A DNA stretch of 64,000 nt from Bacteroides fragilis. Lineage in GTDB: Bacteria; Bacteroidota; Bacteroidia; Bacteroidales; Bacteroidaceae. Positions within the stretch are counted from its first letter, which is position 1. Each line of letters begins with the position of its first letter. The notes under the pieces were generated by a model. That model ran no database searches, had not been told where the DNA came from, and saw only the letters and a program-made list of their open reading frames with translations. Positions 18,363 through 27,402 of the stretch are shown piece after piece. The position numbers and the translations under genes were made by a program. The stretch is taken from NCBI RefSeq assembly GCF_019583405.1, contig NZ_SZUU01000002.1:62001-126000 (forward strand), read 5' to 3'.

Positions 18363-19916
18363 CTACTTAACTATCAGCCATTCCCCTAAATTACGCTGTT
18401 CCGCATCGAACGAAACGCCAACCTTTACCAGTTTCCTGCCATCAGCCCCGTAAGGGAACGAATACCCTTTTTCCTCAATCTGCTGTAAAGCCGCCTCGGC
18501 ACTGCCGTCCAGTTTGAATTCAAAAACATATGTATAATCAGCTGTTTTCACCACAGCATCCGCACGCCCCCGGGCAGAACGAACCTCTGCCTCCGTAAAT
18601 TGTCCCATCAGCTTGAATACAAGATAAAATACCACCTGATAATGACGTTCCGTCTTTGTATTCAACTCATAAGGGAAATCAGCAAAAAAGCAACGCAGAC
18701 GTTCAAGAAAAGCCTCCACATCACCACTTGTCAGCTCCCGGACAAACTTACCTATATAAAAAGCAGTATCCGTAGAAGCCACCGGAGTATAAAAAGGAGC
18801 CACAAAGTTAAGGAAGCCATACTTCACCTCTTCGTTGGGGAAGCCAAGCGTATACAGCCCGAATTGCGGATCATACTTCTTGATGGTAAGATAACCACTC
18901 TGATAAATCATCGGAACCGGATTATGTATATCGGCACAGTCGTCACTCAATGAAGCCGAGCTCACTTCAATACCATCCAGGTCACGCAGGTCAAAGTCCG
19001 TCTTACGCAACATTTCAGCCAGAAACGTAGGAGTACCACTCGCAAACCAAGCGTTCTCAAACAGACCGGTCGAAAAAGTATTCAGTACACTGAAAGGATT
19101 GAACATACCTTCCCAGTTACGATAATTAAAATGATAACCGTCATATTGCCGCCCAAGCTTATCCATTGTCTCTTCATACGTCAATCCGTTGCCTCGGGCA
19201 AGAGATTGAAGTTCCGGAGCAAAAACGGCTTCTATTTCCGCACGGGTCATACCACACAAAGTAGTATATGCCGGATGCAGACTGATGTCCTGCAATTGGT
19301 TCAGATTACTGAAAATACCCATTTGAGCAAACTTGGTCACTCCCGTGATAAAGACCAACTGCAAATAAGCATCGGCACTCTTTAGCACAGTGTAGAAAGC
19401 TGTCAACGTCTCACGAAAGTCACGTTGCAATTCCGGATTATCAAACGAGCGAAGCATCGGCTTGTCATATTCGTCTACCAGCACCACTACACGCCTGCCT
19501 GTCTGTTCATAGGCACGGCGGATGACGGTCATAAAACGAATCGAGTAACTTCGGTTAATCTCTGTTACCCCGTATTCCGCCTCCCACGCTTCAAGCTGGC
19601 TTTCGAGCAGATTGGCCAAGCGCTCGTTACTGTCATATTTCTCTGCATTGAGATCCAGGTGCAACACCGGATACACAAGCCAATCCTGCTCCAACCGCTC
19701 AATGGCAAGCCCCTTGAACAAGTCTTTCTTTCCCAAAAAGTAAGCTTCCAGCGTAGAGAGCAACAAGCTCTTGCCAAACCTCCGGGGACGGCTCAGGAAA
19801 CAGGGGATCCCCGCCTTCGCCAGCCGGTAAACCAGTTCTGTTTTATCTACATAGAGATACCCTCCGGTACGAAGCTTCTCAAAGCTCTGTATCCCAATCG
19901 GAAGTTTACGGGACAT
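18363..19916 (-). CDS. AAA-ATPase with C-terminal PD-(D/E)XK nuclease domain
   Basis: 517 aa from the ATG at 19916 (MSRKLPIGIQSFEKLRTGGY). Earlier in-frame ATGs at 19934 and 19970 are less likely because the -7 box overlaps 19970. The P-loop variant RPRRFGKS is at 43-50 and Walker B LVDEYD at 146-151. The C-terminal nuclease-like domain (DUF1703/PDDEXK_9 type) has Asp453 followed by Glu466-x-Lys468. Many paralogues occur in Bacteroides genomes; the role is unproven, possibly defence-like or selfish. It sits between two fimbrial paralogues with its own promoter and terminator, so it looks like an insertion into the operon. Confidence 0.85.
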   Translation of the reverse strand: MSRKLPIGIQSFEKLRTGGYLYVDKTELVYRLAKAGIPCFLSRPRRFGKSLLLSTLEAYFLGKKDLFKGLAIERLEQDWLVYPVLHLDLNAEKYDSNERLANLLESQLEAWEAEYGVTEINRSYSIRFMTVIRRAYEQTGRRVVVLVDEYDKPMLRSFDNPELQRDFRETLTAFYTVLKSADAYLQLVFITGVTKFAQMGIFSNLNQLQDISLHPAYTTLCGMTRAEIEAVFAPELQSLARGNGLTYEETMDKLGRQYDGYHFNYRNWEGMFNPFSVLNTFSTGLFENAWFASGTPTFLAEMLRKTDFDLRDLDGIEVSSASLSDDCADIHNPVPMIYQSGYLTIKKYDPQFGLYTLGFPNEEVKYGFLNFVAPFYTPVASTDTAFYIGKFVRELTSGDVEAFLERLRCFFADFPYELNTKTERHYQVVFYLVFKLMGQFTEAEVRSARGRADAVVKTADYTYVFEFKLDGSAEAALQQIEEKGYSFPYGADGRKLVKVGVSFDAEQRNLGEWLIVK

Positions 19917-19969
19917 CGTATTACATATATCCATATCGCCTCTGTTTTTTATATCATTGCTACTACACA

Positions 19970-19977
19970 CAAAGATA
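19970..19977 (-). promoter_or_regulatory. Predicted -7 box for the AAA-ATPase/nuclease gene
   Basis: The reverse complement reads TATCTTTG, a full match to TAnnTTTG, 54 bp before the chosen ATG. No well-spaced TTTG is seen at -33. It suggests the gene is transcribed apart from the fimbrial operon. Confidence 0.4.
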
Positions 19978-20029
19978 CTAATTGTTTTCCGTTATTCCAG
20001 TATGTCAAAGAGCAAAATTGATTCTTCTG

Positions 20030-22557
20030 TCAGTCCCTTTCCTGTATGCAGCGCAAAGGAAGCATCGCACTCAAAGTCCCTCCATTATTAATTCCATTGA
20101 TACCTCTCCGTTGACTAGAGGATGTAGAAACCAACTGTAAATGCCTCGCCTGATAAGTATTACCAATTTTAGCACAATTACAGCACCACATAAAATCGAA
20201 ATAACCTATTTGAATAAACTCTCCGTCACCATAATATCCACACAATCGGAAATAAGTGACCTTCGACTGATCTGTCTTATCATATCGCAATACAAAACCT
20301 TTATCGTCCCCTTGCATATTATAATTACTCATATTCATATTATTAGTCGAATAGCTCGGCAACGTCCCGCTATAATCCTTATCACTGAACAAAGAGTAAT
20401 ACTCCTCCGCCTTCGCTACCCGCCATCCGGCCGGACACGGATCATGCACAGTTTTAACGGTAGCAGACCAGGCACCGGATATCGAATTGGTGACCTCACT
20501 CGTGAACCAATACTGGCTTGTCGTCGGTTTATAGGCAGTCAAAGGATTCTGATATGCCGTCCGATAACTGGCTTGTCCGTTGTATGACGGATTAAATGGT
20601 AAAAACGTCACCCCGTCTGGCTGATATAAACTCATGATACCCACTATCGGTTCCGTTATTTTTTGCGGTAATTTTACAGTTATAATCGGTCTGTTAGAAT
20701 AACTGCTCGGGTACGGGTCCTTTCTTCCCCACTGATATTGAAATCCATGCGCTTTAAACCTCTCTACATCCAAAATGGGAGCCTTTACATACCCTGCCAT
20801 AGCTCCCAAATCCCGGTCCATCATCGGACGCTGCTCTGGATGGTTGCCATACGTAAACTTCAGTTTTCTTTTAGTCGACGGTTTCTGCACATCCACATTA
20901 CCCGTAGCGTCCGGATGATAGTCCGTCACCCATACATGCCAGCTCCAAAGTATTTTACCATTATTATCATAAGCTGCAATCACACCGCTGCCGCCCGTTG
21001 TGCCCGGAGCCACACGGCAATAAACACGAGCTTCCCCTTTACCCTTCACCGGATACGACACCGGATTGGTTCCATCTGTCCGTTTCAAATCCACGATGTT
21101 CGTATGGTCATTCTCCGAAGTTACGATACCCATCACCGGCTCACCGATGTCTCCATCCTCTTTGGTCTGCCAGAGAAGCTTCACCCTAACGATGCCCCCC
21201 CCTTGGCACCAGTCCTTCAAGGTTTCATTCGTTGTCTCTGCTCCGTCACTCTGATAGGCCAGCGGGTCAAAGCAGAAACCCGTACCAGGGGCCACCATAA
21301 AGCAATTGGCCGTCGGCACAAAGTTTTCATTATTCTCCGAAGCGGGTACAGGATCGATGTAGGTCACCCGTTTGTCATTCGTCGGGATATCGGTATGACC
21401 AAAGTTCACCACATAGCTGTACTCCGTATTATTGTTCAGGCTGAAATCCGAGGATGTTTTCCCGCCGATGTACACACGATAGTCCAGTTTCTTTTTGGGA
21501 TCCGTTGCATTCACGGCTACAAAGTTCAGAAAAGAGCTTCCCTTCGGCGCGTTCGCTTTCGTGCGCTGCAAATCGGAGTTTGCAGCAGGAGATTCGCCAC
21601 GTACATTGGCCGGGATCCAGCAAGAATAAGAACTGCCTTTACTCATATCGATCTCTACTGTATGAAACTGATCCAGAATAGAAGGATAATTTCCCTCACT
21701 ATCGGGGGTAGGGATAACCGCATAGTTTAACGGGACGCTCTGCAACAGGAGTTGTTTCAGTTCATATCCGCTCACGTTGTAGTTCCAGCTCACCGTCAGC
21801 CGTGCAGCCAGGCGTTTCAGCAACAGGCGGGTATCATAACTGCCCTCCGGACTCTGAATGACAGCCTTACCGTCGGTGCCCGTCACCACGTTTACGTGTT
21901 CCAGATGGAGCACATAAGGCATAGCGTTGATAGCGTTTGCCGTCGAAAGATCGATTTTATTGATTACTGAAGACTTAACGTCCATACTCTTTACATTATC
22001 CAAATTCTTATTAATTAAACTTCCTACCGCACCCCCATTTCCACGTGCCACCACCAGCAATTGGCAGTCATTCATCACATTCAGCGTCACATCCAGATGG
22101 GTGCCGAGGGTTATATCACCATAGTTTTTACCAGTCTTATAGGTCCCGCTTGCATCGTATTGGAGTATCTCCAGGTTATACAGCTTATCGGGAACGTCCA
22201 TGACACTACGAGTAACCGCGTTCACTGCCTGCGTTACATCAAAAGCAGCTTTGCTGCTTTCAACGGCGAGCCGTTGAGGCGAGCCGTTGAGGCGAGCCGT
22301 TGAGGCGAGCCGTTGAGGCGAGCCGTTGAGGCGAGCCGTTGAGGCGAGCCGTTGAGGCGAGCCGTTGAGGCGAGCCGTTGAGGATCATTATCACTTGAAT
22401 CTTCGGCAAAGCCGAAGACCATCGATACCGTCACCTCTTCACTATCCGCCGGAGGAACCACCGCCTCTTCCGTCCGGTCCTCACATCCACTCAACCCTCC
22501 CAGAAGGATCACTCCTCCCAAGAGCATTAACCATTTATTCTTCCAAGTCTGTTTCAT
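20030..22557 (-). CDS. Large fimbrial adhesin-like lipoprotein, paralogue B; phase-OFF at a 13-bp repeat
   Basis: The start at 22557 gives a good lipoprotein signal peptide (MKQTWKNKWLMLLGGVILLG, lipobox LSGC). This frame continues through nine 13-bp units and then stops after about 107 codons. The body is open in a different frame from the repeat to 20030 (about 740 codons) without any stop. It has the predicted processing site VTRSVMD, two pilin-like beta domains (IPANVRGE, RVYIGGK) and a FISUMP/lectin-like tail (MMDRDLGAMAGY, YQWGRKDPYP, VHDPCPAGWRV). Loss of two units or gain of one would fuse both parts. It is expected to be a cell-surface pilus tip or accessory protein when on. No start codon with a signal peptide serves the body alone. 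Confidence 0.85.
22242..22260. repeat. Hairpin next to the repeat array, paralogue B
   Basis: The same perfect inverted repeat AAAGCAGC-TTT-GCTGCTTT as in paralogue A, 6 bp from the array. The array edge itself adds a second dyad, CAACGGC-GA-GCCGTTG (22261-22276). Confidence 0.8.
22267..22383 (-). repeat. 13-bp tandem repeat, nine copies, in paralogue B
   Basis: Nine perfect copies of CCTCAACGGCTCG on the coding strand, with no sequence drift between copies, flanked by GAT upstream and CCGTTGAAAG downstream. The array lies between the lipobox and the predicted Arg processing site. Reading frame into the body is restored at copy numbers equal to 1 modulo 3 (7, 10, 13). Confidence 0.97.
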
Positions 22558-22564
22558 ATCATTA

Positions 22565-25033
22565 TTATTCTTGTACACATCGAAACGGATAAGGTTCACC
22601 GATAAGTCCCCAAGCATTATCCGGGGCACTCAAACTTGTTTCCGATATTTTTGTATAATATATCCGGTAGTTATTGCCAGTCTTTGCTATCGTATTCGTT
22701 CCTTCGTATCCGGCGGCACTTCCATTAAATATCAAATTTCCATTGGCAAAAGACCGGTATGCCGTGACCGGGAACCAGGCTGTATTATCTTCCGTACGGG
22801 GAGAGGGCACACCACTTCCACCGGATACATTATACAGACGTCCACCCCGCTCGTGTACACTACCATTTTGCACAAATGCTCCATTCGCATTAAACCAATA
22901 CCCCTGCCCCGTGTTCCAGCCCTTGTACACTGTTTGATAGGGAGTCTTCCATCCTGCCGGACAAGGGTCATAAAGAGTTTTAGAGTTATTATACAAATAC
23001 TGATACTCCGCGGTAGTTTCATTCAAACTATACCAAGAGCACTTGCCATTGTCCTGATCGCTGCTCGAACCTGTTATAATATGATCAGGATGCTCAATCA
23101 CATATTGCAGCGTATTGCCATTTACTAATGTAATATTGGAATAAGCGACCTTTCCCAGTTTTACCCCTCGTCCTTCTCCATCATAAATAACGTTGAGTTC
23201 ATTCGCTGTTCCGTCTATCGACCCCAAGAACGGGTCCTTGCGCCCCCAATAGTACAGATAGCCTATCCGCTTTGCAAATTCCAGCAATGAAGCATTCTCA
23301 CCGGGAAATCCTCCGGCAGTCGCGCACAGGTTCCGGTCCATAATCACTTTCCCAACATGCGTTCCCCCACCTTTGAAAGCATCAGTAGCATACTGATGTA
23401 CACTCCCGTTCTGAGTCAACTGCTGTGCCTGGGCATAAGTGACAGAGGAAGTAATCCCCTGCGGCACATAATCGGTTATCCAAAGGTGCCAGCTCCATAC
23501 AATCGTACTGCCGGAATAGGCAGCAATCAAGGCATTCCCCCCTTTGCTCACCGGCACTTTAACGTGGATACGGGCTTTTTGCAGATCACCTCCGTCGGTG
23601 ATACGCGCCAGATTTGAATGATCGTCTCTACTGATGGCATACCCCACCACCAAATCGCCCGACGTAGCATCATCCTTGGTTTGCCAGATCAACTTAACAT
23701 CCGTTATTTTTTTGTTATCGGCCAGCGTCGCACCATCCGTCAGATGTGTATTCCAACCACTCAACGGAACATTATAACCATTCATCCCCGCTTCGTGCTT
23801 ATACGGATTAAAACAGATATTCGTACCGGGCTTCATCATGAAGCAGTTGGAGGTCTCCACCAGGTTGGTGCTTAGCACCGGACTCTGATCTAACAGTTGG
23901 ATGCGTCTGTCGGCCTGATAATTAGTCGATGTGATATGCACATCCCAGTTATAATCCTTATTCTCGTAAAGGTTGAAGTCCGTCGACTCCCGTCCGCCCA
24001 AATAAGCACGGTAGTAGAGGCGCTCCTTCTTCTCTACGTTGTCCACCACTAACTCCATGTACGAAGCGGCGGTAGGCGCATTCTCTTTCGTACGATAATA
24101 GGCAGAGGTAGCCTTGGCCGAAGTGCCCCGCACATTGGCGGGTATCCATACGGTTTTCTCTCCCCCCGCCAGATCAGCGGCATTCGTCAGGCGATAATAA
24201 TCGACATACTCCACCATTTCGTCCGGATAGGTTTTCCCCCACTTCGTGTCTGTCTTCGCAGGAAGCAGACGGAAGGCAGCCGGCACCTGGCAGAGTTTTA
24301 CCTCTTTCAGCACATACCCCTTTTGGGTGAGGTTTTTATCATCCACCGTCCAGGTCACTTTCAGCCTGGCAGCCAGCCGTTTGAGCAGCAAGCGGGTATC
24401 ATAGTTGCCATCCGGACTCTGAAGTTTGCCGTCGGCCGTCACGTTGACGTGAGGCAGATGAAGTATATAGGGCATTTTGTTGATATCGGCTTGCGTAAGT
24501 CCGCCGGCCGGAATGGTATGTTTGAAGAGTGTAGTATCCATCATCTGTTTCTGCACATTGGCAAGGTTACCGCTAATGGCAGGTGTCGTATTCCCTTGCC
24601 CGCGGACTATCACCACCAACTGGCAATCCGTGGCTTGCTGCAAGGTGAGGGAAGTGGGAGCGGTAGAGAAATTCGCTCCGATTGGGACCGTCTCCTTATA
24701 TTGTACGCTTCCCATCAGATTACCGCTCTGGTTATACTGCATCAGGTGGAACTGGTAAAGCGCGTCCGGACGGGTGACTTCCCCGGTCCGGGTCTTCGCC
24801 GCAGGCAGCAGGCGTGCGCTGAACGCTCCGCCCTCTCCATCCTCTCCGGCACGCGTATCGGCGGGCACCGAAAGCGCGTATCCATCCTCCTCGTCGGCAA
24901 AACCGAAAGAAAGAGATACTTCTACCGGATTTCCTTCACCGGCTGCCGGAACAGACTCACTGAACCGCTCCTCACAAGACGTCAACCCCATCAACAGGGC
25001 CGTTACCGTGAGCATACATCCTAACCTATTCAT
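22565..25033 (-). CDS. Large fimbrial adhesin-like lipoprotein, paralogue C (intact)
   Basis: 822 aa from the ATG at 25033 (MNRLGCMLTVTALLMGLTSC, lipobox at Cys20); an alternative ATG lies at 25051. Where paralogues A and B carry the 13-bp array, this gene has a unique linker with several Arg sites (Arg61 in ADTRAG, Arg88 in VTRPD). Two beta-rich pilin-like domains follow (IPANVRGT, RAYLGGRES, of the DUF4906 type). A FISUMP-like C-type-lectin-fold tail closes it (MDRNLCATAGG, YYWGRKDPF, LYDPCPAGWK). It is in frame throughout and so is the only one of the three paralogues that could be expressed as given. Probably a pilus tip adhesin or accessory subunit. Confidence 0.8.
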   Translation of the reverse strand: MNRLGCMLTVTALLMGLTSCEERFSESVPAAGEGNPVEVSLSFGFADEEDGYALSVPADTRAGEDGEGGAFSARLLPAAKTRTGEVTRPDALYQFHLMQYNQSGNLMGSVQYKETVPIGANFSTAPTSLTLQQATDCQLVVIVRGQGNTTPAISGNLANVQKQMMDTTLFKHTIPAGGLTQADINKMPYILHLPHVNVTADGKLQSPDGNYDTRLLLKRLAARLKVTWTVDDKNLTQKGYVLKEVKLCQVPAAFRLLPAKTDTKWGKTYPDEMVEYVDYYRLTNAADLAGGEKTVWIPANVRGTSAKATSAYYRTKENAPTAASYMELVVDNVEKKERLYYRAYLGGRESTDFNLYENKDYNWDVHITSTNYQADRRIQLLDQSPVLSTNLVETSNCFMMKPGTNICFNPYKHEAGMNGYNVPLSGWNTHLTDGATLADNKKITDVKLIWQTKDDATSGDLVVGYAISRDDHSNLARITDGGDLQKARIHVKVPVSKGGNALIAAYSGSTIVWSWHLWITDYVPQGITSSVTYAQAQQLTQNGSVHQYATDAFKGGGTHVGKVIMDRNLCATAGGFPGENASLLEFAKRIGYLYYWGRKDPFLGSIDGTANELNVIYDGEGRGVKLGKVAYSNITLVNGNTLQYVIEHPDHIITGSSSDQDNGKCSWYSLNETTAEYQYLYNNSKTLYDPCPAGWKTPYQTVYKGWNTGQGYWFNANGAFVQNGSVHERGGRLYNVSGGSGVPSPRTEDNTAWFPVTAYRSFANGNLIFNGSAAGYEGTNTIAKTGNNYRIYYTKISETSLSAPDNAWGLIGEPYPFRCVQE

Positions 25034-25066
25034 ACAACTGCTGTATTTCATCTTACCTCCTTCGTA

Positions 25067-26230
25067 TTATCTAAAATTCACTTCATTCGGGATGATTTCC
25101 ACTTCATCGAACATGATCACGTTACCATCCGTGATGGTCACCCTTACGTCCGCACTATTGGCTCCGCTGATGTTGACGGTCAAATCATAAAGATAGCCCC
25201 GCTGGATATTATAGTCATTCATTAAGTTACCTCCCAAATAAATACGGTATTTCATGCCGATTGCATCCGTCGCACCAGGATAAGTATAAGTTCCCTCCAA
25301 ATCCAGATACGTGCATCCCGTCAACGCTCCACCGTCTCCCGGTCCTTTTCCTGTCAGGTTCTTTTCAGCGAAACTCCCCCCTGTACCTGTACCCCGAAGA
25401 TTCTCAGCCATGTGGAAACTGCGGGTTGTGTTCACCGGAAAAACACTTGTGCCATCCGTAGATTTAATTTCCACAACTGAACCGCTAACCGACGACAGAT
25501 CGGGATACCGAGCTGTCAATGCTCCACCCCCACGTGCATAAAGCGCACTCTTCTCAGGCAAGTTATATACTTTTAAAGCAGTGATTGCCGCCTTTGCACC
25601 ATAGTTTGCTCCCTCCGTTGAAGTTATATCGGACGAAAGCCTCCATGTCACGTTTACCTTGGCGAATGCACGAAGCAACGGAGCTACCACCACCAGTTTA
25701 CCCTCGGCACTGGCCGATGTCAACGGGCCGGAAGACAGCAAAGTAGGATTGCTACTCTGAAAATCAACAGTGACCGCTTTCAGTTTCGATTCTTTTTCAA
25801 TTCCGCTGCCACCTGCAACCGTCTGTTCCGTAAACAAGTCGGAACCAGCATTGGCTATCACGTAAAACCGGCTTGCCGCTGTCGAGAAGTCCGAAGTAGC
25901 AACTTCAATGGTCATGTTCTCTTTCGGAATGCTCAGCTTTGAATTATCAAAATACTGGGCTTTCAGAAATGTTCCATCCACCAGCTGTGTTCCGCCGTCA
26001 CCAGTCGTACTGTATTGCACTACCCATACATTATCAATCATCACCTCGTTCAGCGTTCCTCCTCCCCGTGTGTTCACCTCCAACACTCCCGGCAAACTCA
26101 ACCGGAAGACCATGTTTCGCGATCCGGCGGAAGTCTCTTCCTCAGTGCAGCCTCCCATCGACGACAATAGAACCAATGCCATTGCCACTTGTCCCCAGAG
26201 ATTCCTGAATCCTATTTTTACTCCATCCAT
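25067..26230 (-). CDS. Fimbrillin-family lipoprotein (DUF4906-like minor subunit)
   Basis: 387 aa. Lipoprotein signal peptide with lipobox MGGC (Cys28) and a predicted processing site at Arg55 (EVNTRGGG). The pattern AENLRGTGTGG, YLDLEGTYTYP and YRIYLGGNLMNDYNI near the C-terminus matches the second pilin domain of the large adhesins next door (IPANVRGT, RAYLGGRES), but it lacks their lectin tail. The protein ends MFDEVEIIPNEVNFR. It is probably a short adhesin or adaptor subunit. It lies 54 bp after the next upstream gene and just before paralogue C. Confidence 0.75.
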   Translation of the reverse strand: MDGVKIGFRNLWGQVAMALVLLSSMGGCTEEETSAGSRNMVFRLSLPGVLEVNTRGGGTLNEVMIDNVWVVQYSTTGDGGTQLVDGTFLKAQYFDNSKLSIPKENMTIEVATSDFSTAASRFYVIANAGSDLFTEQTVAGGSGIEKESKLKAVTVDFQSSNPTLLSSGPLTSASAEGKLVVVAPLLRAFAKVNVTWRLSSDITSTEGANYGAKAAITALKVYNLPEKSALYARGGGALTARYPDLSSVSGSVVEIKSTDGTSVFPVNTTRSFHMAENLRGTGTGGSFAEKNLTGKGPGDGGALTGCTYLDLEGTYTYPGATDAIGMKYRIYLGGNLMNDYNIQRGYLYDLTVNISGANSADVRVTITDGNVIMFDEVEIIPNEVNFR

Positions 26231-26284
26231 ATTGCTATTATAACTTTGTCTGTTTCTTCAAAACGATGATCCGGAAAAGCGTAT

Positions 26285-27289
26285 CTATCCCTTTCCCAAA
26301 TCATCGGTATTCAGCGTAATTGTATTATATTCTTTCACGGCCAGCGTCAGATCGGTTGGTTTCAGAATACCATAAAACGTCAACGTAAAGTCGAACTGAT
26401 AAGTCATTCCCGGCAACAACACTTTCTGTATCTCGGCAGGGAACGAACTGACATAAGGGGTATCCGCATAATAATCCACTGTCAGATCTACATCGAACTT
26501 TATCAACGTCGAACCATCAACGGGAAGCAATACCTCTTTGCTGCTCTCACGCCATGCAGTCGGATTTCCACCAGCCGGTTCCTGAAACGATTCAAAAGCG
26601 AATGAAGATTCATAACCGGAAGCTGTCCCCCATGCCGGTTGTCCCAGCGTATAAGCCAGCGAAGGCGGCAGTCCTGTTATAGTCACCCTATTGGCTTTCA
26701 ATTTTTCAACACGCACCGGTGAGCCGTCTTTGGCTCTTACCCTCACCTGCACCTGTGCCCCCATTCTCTTAAACGGATTGGGCAGCGTCACGCTCATGTG
26801 GCTCTCTCCCATCTGGTTGGGTTGTACCACGATCCCTTTCAGCGTAGTATACATAAAGTCTTTGCCGTTCCCGACCGGAATCGTACCGTCCGTCTTTAGT
26901 TCCGGTACTTCGGTCGAGGAGTTATACGACACCAGATAAAGATCGTACGTCCCGCGATATAAATAGAGTTCACCCGTGGCCACTCCATTCTTCACCGTAT
27001 AGGTCTTACCGTCCAGCGGTTGGGTCTTTGTTGTGGAAGCATTGGCCGGAAAAGCGTAAACCTGGAATGTCTTTCCGTCCGCCATATCCGCCGGATCACC
27101 GTCCACACGCGTCGACGCCTCTCCTGCCACCAAGCGGCAGAGCCGGAAACTGAGTGCCACCGGCTCTCCTTCATCTCCGCCGGAACCGGACGCCCCGGGC
27201 ATATCATCCCCCGAACACCCTGCCAGCCCAAGACTCCCCAAGCAGCAAAGGCCACAACCTATCCAATATTTCAGTCTCTTATTCATCAT
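26285..27289 (-). CDS. Fimbrillin-family lipoprotein
   Basis: 334 aa. Signal peptide with lipobox LAGC (Cys25) and a Gly/Ser-rich linker, then the Arg61 processing-like site EASTRVDG. The beta-sandwich pattern follows: FQVYAFPANAS near the N-terminus, LYLYRGTYDLYLVSYN, a central MYTTLKGIVV segment, and a C-terminal strand QFDFTLTFYGILKP. This resembles FimB/Mfa2-type or accessory pilins more than the major pilin. A dispersed palindrome follows its upstream side, so its expression could be modulated within the operon. Exact subunit role is not clear. Confidence 0.7.
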   Translation of the reverse strand: MMNKRLKYWIGCGLCCLGSLGLAGCSGDDMPGASGSGGDEGEPVALSFRLCRLVAGEASTRVDGDPADMADGKTFQVYAFPANASTTKTQPLDGKTYTVKNGVATGELYLYRGTYDLYLVSYNSSTEVPELKTDGTIPVGNGKDFMYTTLKGIVVQPNQMGESHMSVTLPNPFKRMGAQVQVRVRAKDGSPVRVEKLKANRVTITGLPPSLAYTLGQPAWGTASGYESSFAFESFQEPAGGNPTAWRESSKEVLLPVDGSTLIKFDVDLTVDYYADTPYVSSFPAEIQKVLLPGMTYQFDFTLTFYGILKPTDLTLAVKEYNTITLNTDDLGKG

Positions 27290-27302
27290 CGTTCTATTTT
27301 TG

Positions 27303-27400
27303 TCACCACAGATTACACAGACTTCTCACGGATTAATAATTTATCCTGGTTGATATTGAAGAGTAAATAATCTGTGTTAATCCGTGTAATCTGTGGTGAA
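27303..27400. repeat. Dispersed intergenic palindrome (element 2)
   Basis: The left arm TCACCACAGATTACACAG pairs with the right arm ending GTGTAATCTGTGGTGA across a 60-base middle. It fills the gap between two pilin genes inside the operon. Confidence 0.85.
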
Positions 27401-27402
27401 AC

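Noticed and set aside
18020..22383. CRISPR array
   Set aside because: The 13-bp units are directly tandem without spacers, lie inside coding frames, and no cas gene is present.
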